Assembly (NCBI RefSeq): GCF_000348905.1
Contig: NZ_AOFT01000005.1
Coordinates: forward strand, 1 to 64,000
Source: Bhargavaea cecembensis DSE10
Lineage (GTDB): Bacteria > Bacillota > Bacilli > Bacillales_A > Planococcaceae
Length of the DNA stretch: 64,000 bases
Direction: 5' to 3'
Shown here: piece after piece, positions 1 through 9,170 of the stretch
How positions within the stretch are numbered: position 1 is the first letter of the stretch
How the letters are laid out: each line of letters begins with the position of its first letter
Notes under the pieces: model-generated
The model's input: the letters and a program-made list of their open reading frames with translations, nothing else
What the model was told of the DNA's origin: nothing
Database searches by the model: none
Program-made: the position numbers and the translations under genes

Positions 1-16
1 ATGTACTGTTTTTTAA

Positions 17-259
17 TTAATGCCCTGCTCCTGGTGTGTAGATGAAGTTCGTATAGTAGCTGAACCCTACCATGAAGACCATCAAGTAAGCGCCGAAAAG
101 ATATAAGTACATGCGTTCAGTTAACTTCAGGTAACCGAAAAGAATGAAAAATCCGGTGCTGGCCAGCATGAGCAATGATGGGGTCATCATGTCTCCGACA
201 TAGAACATGACCGCGAAAATTCCTGTCCAGAAGCCGCAAAGCTTGAACATATTATCCAC
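17..259 (-). CDS. yqgY: DUF2626 family small membrane protein (YqgY-like)
   Basis: An 80-residue, mostly hydrophobic protein with about three membrane segments. It begins near MFKLCGFWTGIFAVMFYVGD and ends in a TPGAGH tail, which I recognise as the DUF2626 pattern of Bacillus YqgY. The function of the family is unknown. I chose a GTG start at 259 because AAAGGAGGG lies 7-8 bases upstream of it; an ATG at 301 in the same frame has no ribosome site, and an ATG three codons further in would also fit. It faces away from the comG operon, as in B. subtilis, where yqgY lies close to comGA. The family call rests on sequence memory and position. Confidence 0.8.
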   Translation of the reverse strand: MDNMFKLCGFWTGIFAVMFYVGDMMTPSLLMLASTGFFILFGYLKLTERMYLYLFGAYLMVFMVGFSYYTNFIYTPGAGH

Positions 260-383
260 GCGTGTTCCCTCCTTTACAACGGTGCCATAATCATCTCCCA
301 TTCATTATATAGTGTTTGCCTGCAGGGTGCAAACTGATTCCGCATCCGAGATTGTGACAAAAAAATGTCCGTGTCAATCCGGC

Positions 384-497
384 AAAATCGGATTTTGACG
401 CTTTTCGGTGAGCATTTTCCGAAAATGACATCGGAAAATGACCCGTTTTGCAAAGTCTGCGAGTTGACTATCAACCGGTTTCACTCCGTCCTATACT
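384..497 (+). promoter_or_regulatory. Probable comG promoter with a ComK AT-box
   Basis: A perfect AAAA-N5-TTTT motif lies at 384-396, the half-box form recognised by the competence factor ComK. A second, degenerate AAAA...TTTT motif with a 7-base gap lies at 435-449. A TATACT -10 element is at 492-497, with only a poor -35 (TATCAA, 469-474) 17 bases upstream, as expected for an activator-dependent promoter. The spacing between the two AT-boxes does not match the standard ComK arrangement, so only the first box is convincing. Confidence 0.45.
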
Positions 498-559
498 CGA
501 GATGACAGGAAAGTGCGGTCCTTTCTTGTCAATCCAATTTGGCAGGGAGGCGGCAGACG

Positions 560-1615
560 GTGGAAAATCTCATCGAACAGAAAGCCGTGGAACTCCTTGG
601 CCGGGCGCTTGGGGAGGGGGCGACAGACCTCCACCTGAATCCGTCCGGCCGGACATACGAAATCCAGCACAGGAAAGGGAGGGGGATCATCACGGCAGCG
701 GAGATACCGGTCGATCTTGGTGAGCGGATCATCTCTTTTTATAAATACCTTTCTTCACTCGATATCGGCGAGCGGAGAAAGCCTCAGAGCGGCGCCTTTT
801 CACTCAGATTCGGAGAATCCCTTTATTCGTTCAGGATCTCGACACTGCCCTCTGTGAACTTGAAGGAAAGTGCCGCAATCCGGTTCCAGCCTCATGAGGA
901 GGCTCTGCCTGTCGGAAAGCTGACCGATGACAGGGAGTCGGAACGGCTGCTTCTTGAGGCGGCCCGGATGCGGCAGGGCATGGTCTTTTTCACGGGGCCG
1001 ACAGGGAGCGGCAAAACGACCACGATGTATTCTGTGACCCGCCACTGTGCAGAGGCGCTGGGCAGACACGTCATTTCCCTGGAAGACCCTGTGGAGCGCA
1101 GTCAGCCGCATCTTCTCCAGATCCAGGTGAACGAGCGTGCCGGGATCACCTATTCGGCCGGGCTGAAAGCCATCCTGCGCCATTCGCCGGATGTGATCAT
1201 GATCGGAGAAATCCGTGATTCGGATACCGCAAAGGTGGCTGTTCAGGCCGCTCTGACCGGGCACCTCGTCGTCGCGACTGTCCACTCGAGGGACACGGCA
1301 GGCAGTTTGTTCAGGATGACAGAATTCGGCATCCAGCTGGAAGAGCTCAGGCAGACAGTGGCCATGATCTGTGCGCAGAGGCTGGAGGACGGATTCCGCG
1401 GCCGGAAGGCACTGTTCGAAATCCTGCATGGGGAATTGCTCGCGGAAGCATTCCGGTGTCTCAGGGAAGGCCGGCCGTTTGTCATGCCTGAAAATCTGAC
1501 GCTTGACCGGAAGGGGGAGATTCTGCATGGCGCCGTCCCTTATGCGACGTCGGGAGAAGCGCCGGCTTCATCAGCCGGAACGGTTTCTTTCAAGGGCCGC
1601 GGGACTGATGGATGA
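560..1615 (+). CDS. comGA: ComGA, traffic ATPase of the competence pseudopilus
   Basis: A GspE/PilB-type secretion ATPase that powers assembly of the DNA-uptake pseudopilus at the membrane. Walker A GPTGSGKT is at residues 146-153. The Walker B region PDVIMIGEIRD carries E217, and ALTGHLVVATVHS follows. Its length of 351 residues is close to the usual size. I chose GTG at 560 because AGGGAGG lies 9 bases upstream; a TTG at 539 is in frame but lies before that site. It is the first gene of comGA-GG and overlaps comGB by 89 bases, which suggests translational coupling. Confidence 0.95.
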   Translation: MENLIEQKAVELLGRALGEGATDLHLNPSGRTYEIQHRKGRGIITAAEIPVDLGERIISFYKYLSSLDIGERRKPQSGAFSLRFGESLYSFRISTLPSVNLKESAAIRFQPHEEALPVGKLTDDRESERLLLEAARMRQGMVFFTGPTGSGKTTTMYSVTRHCAEALGRHVISLEDPVERSQPHLLQIQVNERAGITYSAGLKAILRHSPDVIMIGEIRDSDTAKVAVQAALTGHLVVATVHSRDTAGSLFRMTEFGIQLEELRQTVAMICAQRLEDGFRGRKALFEILHGELLAEAFRCLREGRPFVMPENLTLDRKGEILHGAVPYATSGEAPASSAGTVSFKGRGTDG

Positions 1616-2570
1616 AGGGTATACCTTCCACGATTCGATCCGTATGCTCCTGCCCCACCATCTCGATGATCCGGCCGGGGCCGAGCAGGTGCTGGAACGG
1701 AATCTCCGTTCGGGCGACGGGCCTGACGAAATCCTGAAAAGCATCGGATTCTCTCCGGCACTCCTGCTGCCGGTCGGCATTGCAGCCAGCCACGGCAATC
1801 TGCCCGGGGCCATCAGGACGGTCTCGGAACGTCTCAGACGCAGAGGGAGGACGCTTGAGAAGCTGAGGAAGGCGACGCTGTATCCGGCCGTCCTGTTCGG
1901 TTTCATCTCGCTTCTTTTCATCCTGTTCAGGACCCTCTTCATGCCGAACATGGAAAAAATGCTGGCCGGCCGGGGCGGCGAGGGGGAGGCGATGGCCCTG
2001 TCGGCGATTCTTCTGCGATTGCCTGATGTCCTCGCAGGGGCTGTTGTCATTCTGACGGCAGCTGCCGTTATCGCCTACCTGGTGTGGGCCGGGAAATCCG
2101 CGGAGGTGAAGCTGAGGGCCATACATGCCGTGCCCGTTCTGTCGAGATGGGTCCGGATGGCCCATACTTCGGTTTTTGCCCGGGAGATGGGCACGCTCCT
2201 CGGAGGCGGAATCCCGCTCCAGCAGGCGATCGGGATTTTGTCCGGGCAGGACGAGCATTCCATGCTCGCATATATGACCAGAACCGCGGGCGGCCGGATC
2301 CTCATGGGGGACCCGCTCCATGAAGCGGTGAGACATGCCGGAGGCTTCTTGCCGGATTTCCCGTCGTTTATCCGCCACGGGGAAGAGGGCGGCCATCTTC
2401 CTAGAGAGATGCTGGTCTACAGCGAACTGATCGACGAAAAAATCGGCGAGGAATCAGAAAAGCTGATCGCCGTCATCCAGCCAGTTTTATTCGGAATACT
2501 TGCGATATGCATCATGGGTGCGTACCTTGCACTGATGCTGCCGGTCTACAGTATGGTCGAACTACAATGA
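1527..2570 (+). CDS. comGB: ComGB, inner-membrane platform protein of the competence pseudopilus
   Basis: A GspF/PilC-type membrane protein of 347 residues that anchors pilus assembly and partners ComGA. Hydrophobic segments appear near residues 120-145 (LYPAVLFGFISLLFILF), 165-190 and 320-345 (VLFGILAICIMGAYLALML). This is the family layout of two cytoplasmic T2SSF domains joined through the membrane. The ATG at 1527 has AAGGGGGAG about 7 bases upstream. The gene starts inside comGA and comGC follows 11 bases after its stop, so the genes form one transcript. Confidence 0.93.
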   Translation: MAPSLMRRREKRRLHQPERFLSRAAGLMDEGYTFHDSIRMLLPHHLDDPAGAEQVLERNLRSGDGPDEILKSIGFSPALLLPVGIAASHGNLPGAIRTVSERLRRRGRTLEKLRKATLYPAVLFGFISLLFILFRTLFMPNMEKMLAGRGGEGEAMALSAILLRLPDVLAGAVVILTAAAVIAYLVWAGKSAEVKLRAIHAVPVLSRWVRMAHTSVFAREMGTLLGGGIPLQQAIGILSGQDEHSMLAYMTRTAGGRILMGDPLHEAVRHAGGFLPDFPSFIRHGEEGGHLPREMLVYSELIDEKIGEESEKLIAVIQPVLFGILAICIMGAYLALMLPVYSMVELQ

Positions 2571-2581
2571 AGGGGGTACCT

Positions 2582-2899
2582 ATGTTCAAGCGACTCAACA
2601 ACCAATCCGGGTTCACACTGATCGAGATGATGATCGTCCTTCTTGTGATTTCGGTTCTGATCCTCCTGGCCATCCCGAATGTCACCAAGCGGGCAGCCGA
2701 GATTGACGAAACCGGATGCGATGCACTGGAGCAAATGGTCGAAGGACAAGTCCAGGCCTACAAACTGAAGAACAAGGAAAATCCGGCTACGGCTGCGGCA
2801 TTGGTGCCTGATTATCTTGAGAGTGAGAATGACCTTACCTGCTCGGACGGGAGGACGATCGTTGTAACCAATGGCGAGGTCAGTATTTCGAACCCTTGA
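2582..2899 (+). CDS. comGC: ComGC, major competence pseudopilin
   Basis: A 105-residue type IV-like prepilin. The class III signal reads QSG|FTLIEMMIVLLVISVL, so the ComC peptidase should cut before Phe and leave Glu at +5, the usual pilin residue. The mature protein forms the body of the pseudopilus. Two cysteines, in ETGCDAL and LTCSDG, could form the intramolecular disulfide known for ComGC. The ATG at 2582 is preceded by AAGGGGGT. It is followed by comGD with a 29-base overlap. Confidence 0.95.
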   Translation: MFKRLNNQSGFTLIEMMIVLLVISVLILLAIPNVTKRAAEIDETGCDALEQMVEGQVQAYKLKNKENPATAAALVPDYLESENDLTCSDGRTIVVTNGEVSISNP

Positions 2900-3326
2900 T
2901 CGGTCAGGCGGATTCACGTTCACCGAAATGCTCCTTGTGCTCGCGGTCGTGATGCTCGTGTCGGGCGTCGGGTACGCGGCAGCCGCTTCAAAAGCGCTGC
3001 AGGACAGGGAGCCGATCCCGTTCGGAGATCAGCTGAAGCTCGATATCCAGGCGATCCAGATGCATGCCGTCGCACATAAAGATTACACGAAAATCGTTTT
3101 TCTTGGCGACGGCACCTATGTAGCCTCCGGGACACAAACCGGTATCCTGTTCAGACGGCAGCTGCCGGAAGGGGTCTCCCTGTCGGATTTCAGCACACTA
3201 AAACAGGTGGAGTTCACCAGCATAGGGTCCGCAAGAGCGTTCGGGACACTGAACTTTCATACTCCAGAAGGTCCCGTGAGGGTGATTATCCACATCGGAA
3301 AGGGGAGGGTCATGATTGACCGGTGA
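2871..3326 (+). CDS. comGD: ComGD, minor competence pseudopilin
   Basis: A 151-residue prepilin-like protein whose N-terminus reads RSGG|FTFTEMLLVLAVV, a class III signal with Glu at +5 after cleavage. The remainder is a soluble domain typical of minor pseudopilins. The ATG at 2871 lies within the end of comGC, and a GGGAGG about 16 bases upstream is rather far, so translation is probably coupled to comGC. The assignment as ComGD rests on order in the operon and on the signal sequence. Confidence 0.9.
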   Translation: MARSVFRTLDRSGGFTFTEMLLVLAVVMLVSGVGYAAAASKALQDREPIPFGDQLKLDIQAIQMHAVAHKDYTKIVFLGDGTYVASGTQTGILFRRQLPEGVSLSDFSTLKQVEFTSIGSARAFGTLNFHTPEGPVRVIIHIGKGRVMIDR

Positions 3327-3624
3327 ACGGGGGTTTTCATTTCCGGAATCCCTCCTGTCACTGCTGATTGTCTATGTGATCTTCACATCGCTGCTGCCAC
3401 TGACCAACCGCATGGTGATGAACCTGGAAGAACAGAAACTTGCGGCGCAGGCGGCTTCTGTTGCTTCCGATTCGGTGGACGGACATTTCCTGACCGGAGA
3501 AGCGGAAGGTTCACGGATCATTGAAAGTGTGGTGTTCGACTGGCGGATGCAGGGAGGGGGAATCTGTGTCTCATACAAGGGAACCTCGGGCTGGCAGTCA
3601 CGCTGCTTCGAGCCGGACGAGTGA
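3316..3624 (+). CDS. comGE: ComGE, minor competence pseudopilin
   Basis: A 102-residue prepilin-like protein with an N-terminus reading GERG|FSFPESLLSLLIVYVIF, again a class III cleavage site with Glu at +5. The TTG at 3316 has AGGGGAGGG 6 bases upstream, which decides the start. It overlaps the end of comGD by 11 bases and the start of comGF by 59 bases. The body is short and divergent, as is usual for ComGE, so identification depends on signal and position. Confidence 0.85.
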   Translation: MTGERGFSFPESLLSLLIVYVIFTSLLPLTNRMVMNLEEQKLAAQAASVASDSVDGHFLTGEAEGSRIIESVVFDWRMQGGGICVSYKGTSGWQSRCFEPDE

Positions 3625-4051
3625 GGGGGGATATACATTTATCGAAGCCTTGCTGCATCTGGCGATCCTTTCCGTGTTTTTCATCCTGTTCGCCGGATTT
3701 TTCCGCTATTCGGCCGGCCTGTTCCATCATGTCGGAGATCCTACCTCCGTGGAATGGGAGCTTTTCAGGTATGAGGTAACCGAATACATGAAAAACGTGG
3801 ACCGGGTGGAGATTCTGGAGCGGGGCAGCAAACTTCACATCTTCAGCGGAGAGACAGTGACCGAAATCGGTTACTATCCGGAAAGTTCACTGATCCGGAA
3901 GCGGGTGAACAGCAAGGGGCATGAACCGATGCTGACCGGTGTGCGGTCTGTCCTCTTCACAGTGTCAGACAACGTCCTGTCCATCCGGGCCGCCTTTGAT
4001 GACGGTACAGAAAGGGGGACGATGCACCATCTGCTCCCGGCTGAGGAATGA
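3566..4051 (+). CDS. comGF: ComGF, minor competence pseudopilin
   Basis: A 161-residue protein with a hydrophobic N-terminal stretch preceded by TSEGGYTFIEALLHLAILS, resembling a prepilin signal. The C-terminal half has the ComGF pattern (YYPESSLIRKRVNSKG, VLFTVSDN). The GTG at 3566 follows AGGGAGGGGG by 5 bases, so I take it as the start rather than an ATG 45 bases earlier. It is embedded in the overlapping comG cluster, between comGE and comGG. Confidence 0.88.
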   Translation: MSHTREPRAGSHAASSRTSEGGYTFIEALLHLAILSVFFILFAGFFRYSAGLFHHVGDPTSVEWELFRYEVTEYMKNVDRVEILERGSKLHIFSGETVTEIGYYPESSLIRKRVNSKGHEPMLTGVRSVLFTVSDNVLSIRAAFDDGTERGTMHHLLPAEE

Positions 4052-4388
4052 AGCGGGCGGAGTTCTGCCCGCTGCGCTTCTCCTCCTTTTTCTCGTTTCA
4101 GGCTTTGTTCTTTTCGTCACAAATGCCTATCTGGCACAAATGCACGCTTTTACGTTATTGGAATCTTCTCACGCTCGTGATACGATTATAAAAATCGAGT
4201 CGTATTTTAGCGAAGCGGAACCGCTTTTAGGCAGGTGGGAAGATGAAGAAGGTATACCTGATCGGCTACATGGGTTCGGGGAAGTCGGCGATCGGGAAGC
4301 GGCTGAGCTACGCGCTGCGTCTCCCGTACTACGACATGGACAGGGAGATCGAGAAACAGGCGGGCATGAAGATTCCGCAGATTTTTGA
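3999..4388 (+). CDS. comGG: ComGG-like, last gene of the comG operon, reading into aroK
   Basis: The frame encodes RNEAGGVLPAALLLLFLVSG and a single membrane helix, then a polar region (LESSHARDTIIKIESYFSEA), consistent with ComGG. The start is uncertain: ATG 3999 has no clear ribosome site, while the best purine stretch (AAAGGGGGA, about 4010-4018) has no in-frame standard start close behind it. The frame continues 146 bases into aroK, where its product turns into charged low-quality sequence. The true functional C-terminus may therefore have been lost or replaced. The call is by position and topology. Confidence 0.6.
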   Translation: MTVQKGGRCTICSRLRNEAGGVLPAALLLLFLVSGFVLFVTNAYLAQMHAFTLLESSHARDTIIKIESYFSEAEPLLGRWEDEEGIPDRLHGFGEVGDREAAELRAASPVLRHGQGDRETGGHEDSADF

Positions 4389-4764
4389 ACAGTACGGCGA
4401 GGAGCACTTCCGTCAGTTGGAAACCGACTTTCTGAAAAACTTCCGTGATGAATGGTGCATCATCTCGACGGGCGGCGGGACACCGATGCGACCGGAAAAT
4501 CGGAAGCTCCTCCGGCAGACTGGACTTGTGCTTTTCCTGAATGCCCCATTTTTCGAAATCTGGAGGAGAATCAAGACGGACAAGAACCGCCCGATCGTCC
4601 AGCGCTCGACACGTGAGGAACTCCAGAAGCTCTTTAACGAGCGCAAAAAGGTCTATAAAAAGACCGCCCATATCACCATCAATACAAAGGGGCGCAGCCT
4701 CCGCCAGGCTACGGATTATGCCGCCAGACAGGTCAGACGGCTAAAAGGCAGGGAAAAGCGTTGA
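4243..4764 (+). CDS. aroK: Shikimate kinase
   Basis: It phosphorylates shikimate at the 3-hydroxyl using ATP, in the chorismate pathway in the cytosol. At 173 residues it has the family length. Walker A GYMGSGKS is at residues 8-15. The shikimate-binding motifs DMDREIE (DxD type), RQLE and STGGGTPM are visible, and the LID-type region NRPIVQRSTREEL follows. The ATG at 4243 has AGGTGGGAAG directly before it. The gene lies inside the end of the comGG frame and ends just before a terminator, so it is probably expressed with the comG operon or from a promoter within it. Confidence 0.95.
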   Translation: MKKVYLIGYMGSGKSAIGKRLSYALRLPYYDMDREIEKQAGMKIPQIFEQYGEEHFRQLETDFLKNFRDEWCIISTGGGTPMRPENRKLLRQTGLVLFLNAPFFEIWRRIKTDKNRPIVQRSTREELQKLFNERKKVYKKTAHITINTKGRSLRQATDYAARQVRRLKGREKR

Positions 4765-4768
4765 AAAA

Positions 4769-4810
4769 AGACCGGAAACCGAACTTTAATGGTTTCTGGT
4801 CTTTCTTTTG
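4769..4810 (+). terminator. Rho-independent terminator after aroK
   Basis: AGACCGGAAACC at 4769-4780 pairs with GGTTTCTGGTCT at 4791-4802 around a 10-base loop, followed by TTCTTTTG. One G-T pair interrupts the stem. Confidence 0.85.
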
Positions 4811-4840
4811 TTCGTTTATCAATCCGATTTCTAAAAGATA

Positions 4841-4869
4841 TTGCCTTTATCTAAATTCAATGTTAGGAT
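4841..4869 (+). promoter_or_regulatory. Candidate sigma-A promoter of the gcv operon
   Basis: TTGCCT at 4841-4846 and TAGGAT at 4864-4869 are separated by 17 bases. Transcription would begin near 4876 and run through the glycine riboswitch. It sits just after the aroK terminator, the expected place. Confidence 0.55.
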
Positions 4870-4937
4870 ATAGGCAAAGCGGCAGAACTTTCGCTTGATT
4901 CACAGCTGAATAACCGGCATCTGCCGGGCGGATGAAT

Positions 4938-5095
4938 GTACGGGGAGAGAACGCAAAAGTGCGTCGCCGAAGGAGCAAGTAACGGGTGTTATGAATCTCT
5001 CAGGCAAAAAGACTCGTACAGGACGCATCTCTGGAGAGCGCCGGATCAGCCGGCCACCAACGAGGAAAACCGAGCAGGAAAACTTTCAGGTGACA
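4938..5095 (+). promoter_or_regulatory. Tandem glycine riboswitch (gcvT leader)
   Basis: Two consecutive aptamer-like blocks are visible. The first runs from GGGGAGAGAACGC through GCGTCGCCGAAGGAGCAAG to AATCTCTCAGGCAAAAAGAC. The second runs from CATCTCTGGAGAGCGCC through GAGGAAAACCGAGCAGG to CTTTCAGGTGACAGGACAGA. The CCGAAGGAGCAA and CTCTCAGGCAAA signatures are those of the glycine (gcvT) riboswitch. It precedes gcvT-gcvPA-gcvPB, and a terminator follows immediately, so glycine should promote read-through of the operon that degrades it. Confidence 0.95.
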
Positions 5096-5136
5096 GGACA
5101 GAGGACCCGATTAACAGGGTCTCTCTGTCCTTTTTT
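5096..5136 (+). terminator. Riboswitch-controlled intrinsic terminator before gcvT
   Basis: GGACAGAGGACCC at 5096-5108 pairs with GGGTCTCTCTGTCC at 5117-5130, followed by six T. The 5' arm shares bases with the end of the second glycine aptamer, so ligand binding and terminator formation can compete. Confidence 0.88.
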
Positions 5137-5165
5137 ACATCTGGATGAAACGGAGGAGAAGCGCA

Positions 5166-6275
5166 ATGGCGGAAACCACCTTGCAGCGCACCCCGCTATA
5201 CGACCTGTACGCCGGTCACGGGGGGAAAACAATTGACTTTGGCGGATGGGACCTTCCTGTCCAATTTTCCGGCATCAAGTCGGAACATGAGGCGGTACGG
5301 ACAAGTGCGGGCCTTTTCGATGTATCCCACATGGGAGAAGTTCTTGTCGAAGGAACGGGCAGCACCGCATTTCTTCAGAAACTCATGAGCAATGATGTTT
5401 CAAAGCTTACTGCCGGACGCGCCCAGTATACGATCATGTGCAATGAGCAGGGCGGCACAATTGATGATCTGCTGATCTATAAAATGTCCGATGACAAGTA
5501 TTTTCTCGTTGTCAACGCTGCCAACACACAAAAAGATGTGGAGTGGATGAAGCAGCATGCCGAAGGAGATGTAACGGTCACCGATGTATCGGCAGATTAT
5601 GCACTTCTGGCACTGCAGGGACCGAAGGCGGAGGAAGTTCTTTCAAGACTGACAGAAGAGCCGCTTGAAGAGATCAGGTTCTTCCGCTTCAAAGAGAATG
5701 TCAGCATCTCGGGCCATCAGGCGCTCGTTTCCCGCACAGGCTACACCGGTGAAGATGGCTTTGAAATCTATACTTCTCCCGAATCTGCACGTGCGCTGTG
5801 GACTGAAATCCTGAAGGAAGGCGAAAAAGACGGCGTCGTCCCTGCAGGGCTGGGTGCCCGTGACACGCTTCGCTTCGAAGCGGGCCTTCCGCTCTACGGC
5901 CAGGAAATGGATGAGGAAATTTCCCCGCTTGAAGCCGGTCTGGGCTTTGCAGTGAAGCTGGGCAAAGAAGCCGACTTCATCGGCAAGGAAGCCCTCTTAC
6001 GCCAGAAAGAAGAGGGTGTTCCGCGCAAGCTCGCCGGTATCCGCATGATCGACAAAGGCATTCCGCGCACAGGGTATGCCGTCTACAAAGGCGAAGAAAA
6101 GATCGGCGAAGTCACAACCGGAACCCAGTCCCCGACATTGGGCCAGAACATCGGCAACATTCTCATCGATGCCGAACATGCTGTTATGGGTGATGAAGTC
6201 GAAGTGGCAGTCCGCAAAAAACGCCTCAAGGCTGAAATTGTTGAAACCCCGTTCTACAAGCGGGCGAAATCCTAA
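5166..6275 (+). CDS. gcvT: Aminomethyltransferase, T protein of the glycine cleavage system
   Basis: It transfers the methylene carbon of the aminomethyl-lipoyl H protein to tetrahydrofolate and releases ammonia. At 369 residues it has the family size. Recognisable blocks are [21 protein letters not shown] near the N-terminus, [12 protein letters not shown], the [17 protein letters not shown] segment and the C-terminal [17 protein letters not shown]. The ATG at 5166 has CGGAGGAG about 9 bases upstream; an upstream in-frame ATG at 5145 lies before that site. It is the first gene of the riboswitch-controlled operon. The H protein (gcvH) is not in this window. Confidence 0.97.
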   Translation: MAETTLQRTPLYDLYAGHGGKTIDFGGWDLPVQFSGIKSEHEAVRTSAGLFDVSHMGEVLVEGTGSTAFLQKLMSNDVSKLTAGRAQYTIMCNEQGGTIDDLLIYKMSDDKYFLVVNAANTQKDVEWMKQHAEGDVTVTDVSADYALLALQGPKAEEVLSRLTEEPLEEIRFFRFKENVSISGHQALVSRTGYTGEDGFEIYTSPESARALWTEILKEGEKDGVVPAGLGARDTLRFEAGLPLYGQEMDEEISPLEAGLGFAVKLGKEADFIGKEALLRQKEEGVPRKLAGIRMIDKGIPRTGYAVYKGEEKIGEVTTGTQSPTLGQNIGNILIDAEHAVMGDEVEVAVRKKRLKAEIVETPFYKRAKS

Positions 6276-6293
6276 ATCAGAAAGAGGTCCAGA

Positions 6294-7643
6294 ATGATGA
6301 AGCACCGTTATTTGCCGATGACCGAATCGGACAAGAAACAAATGCTTGATGCGATCGGCGTCGGATCCATCGACGAACTGTTCAGCGACATTCCCGAAAA
6401 AGTCCGGTTTGACCGTCAGTACGACCTGAAGCCGGCACTGTCCGAAACAGATCTGCTGAAGGAACTTTCCGCGCTTGCCGGCCAAAATGCCGACAGCAAC
6501 TCCCATGCCTCTTTCCTCGGGGCTGGCGTCTATGACCATTACAAGCCGGTCATTGTCGACCATGTCATTTCGCGTTCCGAGTTTTATACCGCCTATACAC
6601 CGTACCAGCCGGAATTCTCCCAGGGGGAACTCCAGGCGATCTTCGAGTTCCAGTCGATGATCTGCGAACTGACCGGCATGGATATTGCAAACTCCTCCAT
6701 GTATGACGGAGGGACATCCCTAGCCGAGGCAGGGATGCTTGCGGCAGGCCATACCCGCCGCAAAAAGCTTCTGATTTCGGAGGCCGTCCATCCGGAATAC
6801 CGGGACGTTGTAAAAACCTATGCGCTCGGTCAGTCGATTGACGTCGAGGAGATTCCGCTGAAGGACGGGCAGACGGACTACGATGCACTCCGCAGCATGA
6901 TCGACGGAGATACAGCGGGAGTCATGGTCCAGTATCCGAACTTCTTCGGCCAGATCGAGAATATCCAGGAGGCGGCTGACATCGCCCATGAAAACAAGTC
7001 GCTGTTCATCGTCTCCTCGAACCCGCTCGCGCTTGCCGTTCTGACGCCTCCGGGCAAACTTGGCGCCGACATCACAGTCGGTGATGCACAGCCGTTCGGT
7101 ATCCCTGAAGCCTTTGGCGGTCCTCACTGCGGATACTTCGCCGTCACCAAGAAACTGATGCGCAAGGTTCCGGGACGTCTCGTCGGTGAGACAAATGACG
7201 AAGAAGGCCGCCGCGGATACGTCCTGACGCTACAGGCACGTGAGCAGCATATCCGCCGCGACAAGGCAACGTCCAACATCTGCTCGAACCAGGCACTTAA
7301 CGCCCTTGCCGCATCGGTCGCCATGTCGGCGCTCGGCAAGCAGGGAGTGCGCGAGATGGCCCTGCAGAACATCTCTAAAACGCAATATGCCATCCGTGCA
7401 TTTAAAGAAGCCGGTTATGAAGTTGTGTTCGGCGGCCCAAGCTTCAATGAGTTCGTCGTGAAATGCAACGAGCCGGTCGCCGACCTGAACCGCCGTCTGC
7501 TCGATGCCGGAATCATCGGCGGATACCATCTCGGTCTGACTTACCCTGAACTGGAAGGCCACATGCTCATCGCGGTGACCGAACAGCGGACGAAGGAAGA
7601 AATCGATGCACTTGTGCAGGAAATGGAGGCCATCCATGCATAA
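6294..7643 (+). CDS. gcvPA: Glycine dehydrogenase (decarboxylating) subunit 1, P protein alpha
   Basis: It is the first half of the split P protein, which decarboxylates glycine and passes the aminomethyl group to lipoyl-H protein. At 449 residues it has the usual subunit length. Conserved stretches include [31 protein letters not shown] and [10 protein letters not shown]. Adjacent ATGs at 6294 and 6297 both follow AAAGAGGT at a workable distance. It overlaps gcvPB by 8 bases, so translation of the two subunits is probably coupled. Confidence 0.97.
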   Translation: MMKHRYLPMTESDKKQMLDAIGVGSIDELFSDIPEKVRFDRQYDLKPALSETDLLKELSALAGQNADSNSHASFLGAGVYDHYKPVIVDHVISRSEFYTAYTPYQPEFSQGELQAIFEFQSMICELTGMDIANSSMYDGGTSLAEAGMLAAGHTRRKKLLISEAVHPEYRDVVKTYALGQSIDVEEIPLKDGQTDYDALRSMIDGDTAGVMVQYPNFFGQIENIQEAADIAHENKSLFIVSSNPLALAVLTPPGKLGADITVGDAQPFGIPEAFGGPHCGYFAVTKKLMRKVPGRLVGETNDEEGRRGYVLTLQAREQHIRRDKATSNICSNQALNALAASVAMSALGKQGVREMALQNISKTQYAIRAFKEAGYEVVFGGPSFNEFVVKCNEPVADLNRRLLDAGIIGGYHLGLTYPELEGHMLIAVTEQRTKEEIDALVQEMEAIHA

Positions 7644-9123
7644 AGAGAATCAGCCGCTCATTTTTGAAATCAGCAAAGAAGGCCGGATCGGATACAGCCT
7701 TCCTGAATTGGATGTTCCGGAAACCGATCTTTCCGGCCTGCTCCCTGAGGGGCTTCTCCGCGAGGAACCGGCAGAGCTCCCGGAAGCATCCGAACTGGAT
7801 ATTATGCGCCACTACACGGCACTTTCAAAACGCAACCACGGTGTCGACTCCGGGTTCTACCCGCTCGGCTCGTGCACAATGAAGTACAACCCGAAAGTCA
7901 ACGAAGCCGCGGCGCGACTGTCCGGCTTCGCGAATGTCCACCCGCTCCAGGAGGAATCTTCCGTCCAGGGTGCAATGGGGCTGATGTACGACCTTCAGGA
8001 GCATCTGGTCGAAATCACGGGCATGGACGAAGTGACGCTGCAGTCCGCTGCAGGTGCGCACGGCGAGTGGACGGCACTCATGATGATCCGTGCCTTCCAT
8101 GAGGCGAACGGAGACCACAACCGGACGAAGGTCATCATCCCTGACTCCGCGCACGGAACCAACCCGGCATCCGCAACGGTTGCCGGCCTGGAAACGATCA
8201 CGGTCAAGTCCGACGAAAACGGACTTGTCGACATCGAAGACCTGAAGCGCGTTGTCGGCGAAGATACAGCCGCCCTCATGCTGACCAACCCGAACACGCT
8301 CGGCCTGTTCGAGGAAAACATCCTCGAAATGGCAGAAATTGTCCACGGTGTCGGCGGCAAGCTCTATTATGACGGCGCCAACCTGAATGCCATCATGGGC
8401 AAGGTCCGCCCGGGGGATATGGGCTTCGATGCCGTCCACCTGAACCTCCACAAGACATTCACCGGCCCTCACGGCGGCGGCGGTCCGGGTTCCGGCCCTG
8501 TCGGCGTCAAGAAGGAACTGATTCCGTTCCTGCCGAAGCCGGTCCTCGTGAAGAAAGACGATGCTTTCACATTCGACTATGACCGCCCGCAGTCGATCGG
8601 CCGCATCAAGCCATTCTACGGCAACTTCGGCATCAATGTGCGCGCGTATGCGTACATCCGTTCGATGGGCGCGGAAGGCCTGAAGCTGGTTTCCGAATAC
8701 GCGGTGCTCAATGCCAACTACATGATGCGCCGGCTTGCGCCGCACTTCGACCTGCCATACGACCGCCACTGCAAGCATGAATTCGTGCTGAGCGGCCGCC
8801 GCCAGAAGCAGCTGGGCGTCCGTACGCTCGATATCGCCAAGCGCCTGCTTGACTTCGGCTTCCACCCGCCGACCATCTACTTCCCGCTCAACGTCGAGGA
8901 AGGCATGATGATCGAGCCGACCGAAACGGAGTCCAAGGAAACGCTTGATGCGTTCATCGATGCGATGATCCAGATTGCCCGCGAGACGGAAGAGAACCCT
9001 GAAATCGTCCAGGAAGCGCCTCATACAACCGTCGTGAGCCGCCTTGACGAAACTCAGGCCGCCCGGAAGCCTGTACTGAAATACAACCGTCCGGAAACAG
9101 CAGAACCGGTTGCCGTGAACTGA
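7636..9123 (+). CDS. gcvPB: Glycine dehydrogenase (decarboxylating) subunit 2, P protein beta
   Basis: The PLP-binding half of the split P protein, 495 residues. The probable Schiff-base lysine is K273, in [19 protein letters not shown], and the KHEFVLS and [17 protein letters not shown] blocks follow. ATG 7636 has GGAGG 6 bases upstream, inside the end of gcvPA. Two terminators in succession close the operon. Confidence 0.97.
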   Translation: MHKENQPLIFEISKEGRIGYSLPELDVPETDLSGLLPEGLLREEPAELPEASELDIMRHYTALSKRNHGVDSGFYPLGSCTMKYNPKVNEAAARLSGFANVHPLQEESSVQGAMGLMYDLQEHLVEITGMDEVTLQSAAGAHGEWTALMMIRAFHEANGDHNRTKVIIPDSAHGTNPASATVAGLETITVKSDENGLVDIEDLKRVVGEDTAALMLTNPNTLGLFEENILEMAEIVHGVGGKLYYDGANLNAIMGKVRPGDMGFDAVHLNLHKTFTGPHGGGGPGSGPVGVKKELIPFLPKPVLVKKDDAFTFDYDRPQSIGRIKPFYGNFGINVRAYAYIRSMGAEGLKLVSEYAVLNANYMMRRLAPHFDLPYDRHCKHEFVLSGRRQKQLGVRTLDIAKRLLDFGFHPPTIYFPLNVEEGMMIEPTETESKETLDAFIDAMIQIARETEENPEIVQEAPHTTVVSRLDETQAARKPVLKYNRPETAEPVAVN

Positions 9124-9141
9124 TGGATTGCACGAACAAAG

Positions 9142-9170
9142 AAGGCCCGCAATGTCTGCGGGCCTTTTGG
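9142..9170 (+). terminator. Terminator after gcvPB
   Basis: AAGGCCCGC at 9142-9150 pairs with GCGGGCCTT at 9158-9166 around a 7-base loop, followed by a short T stretch. Confidence 0.8.
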
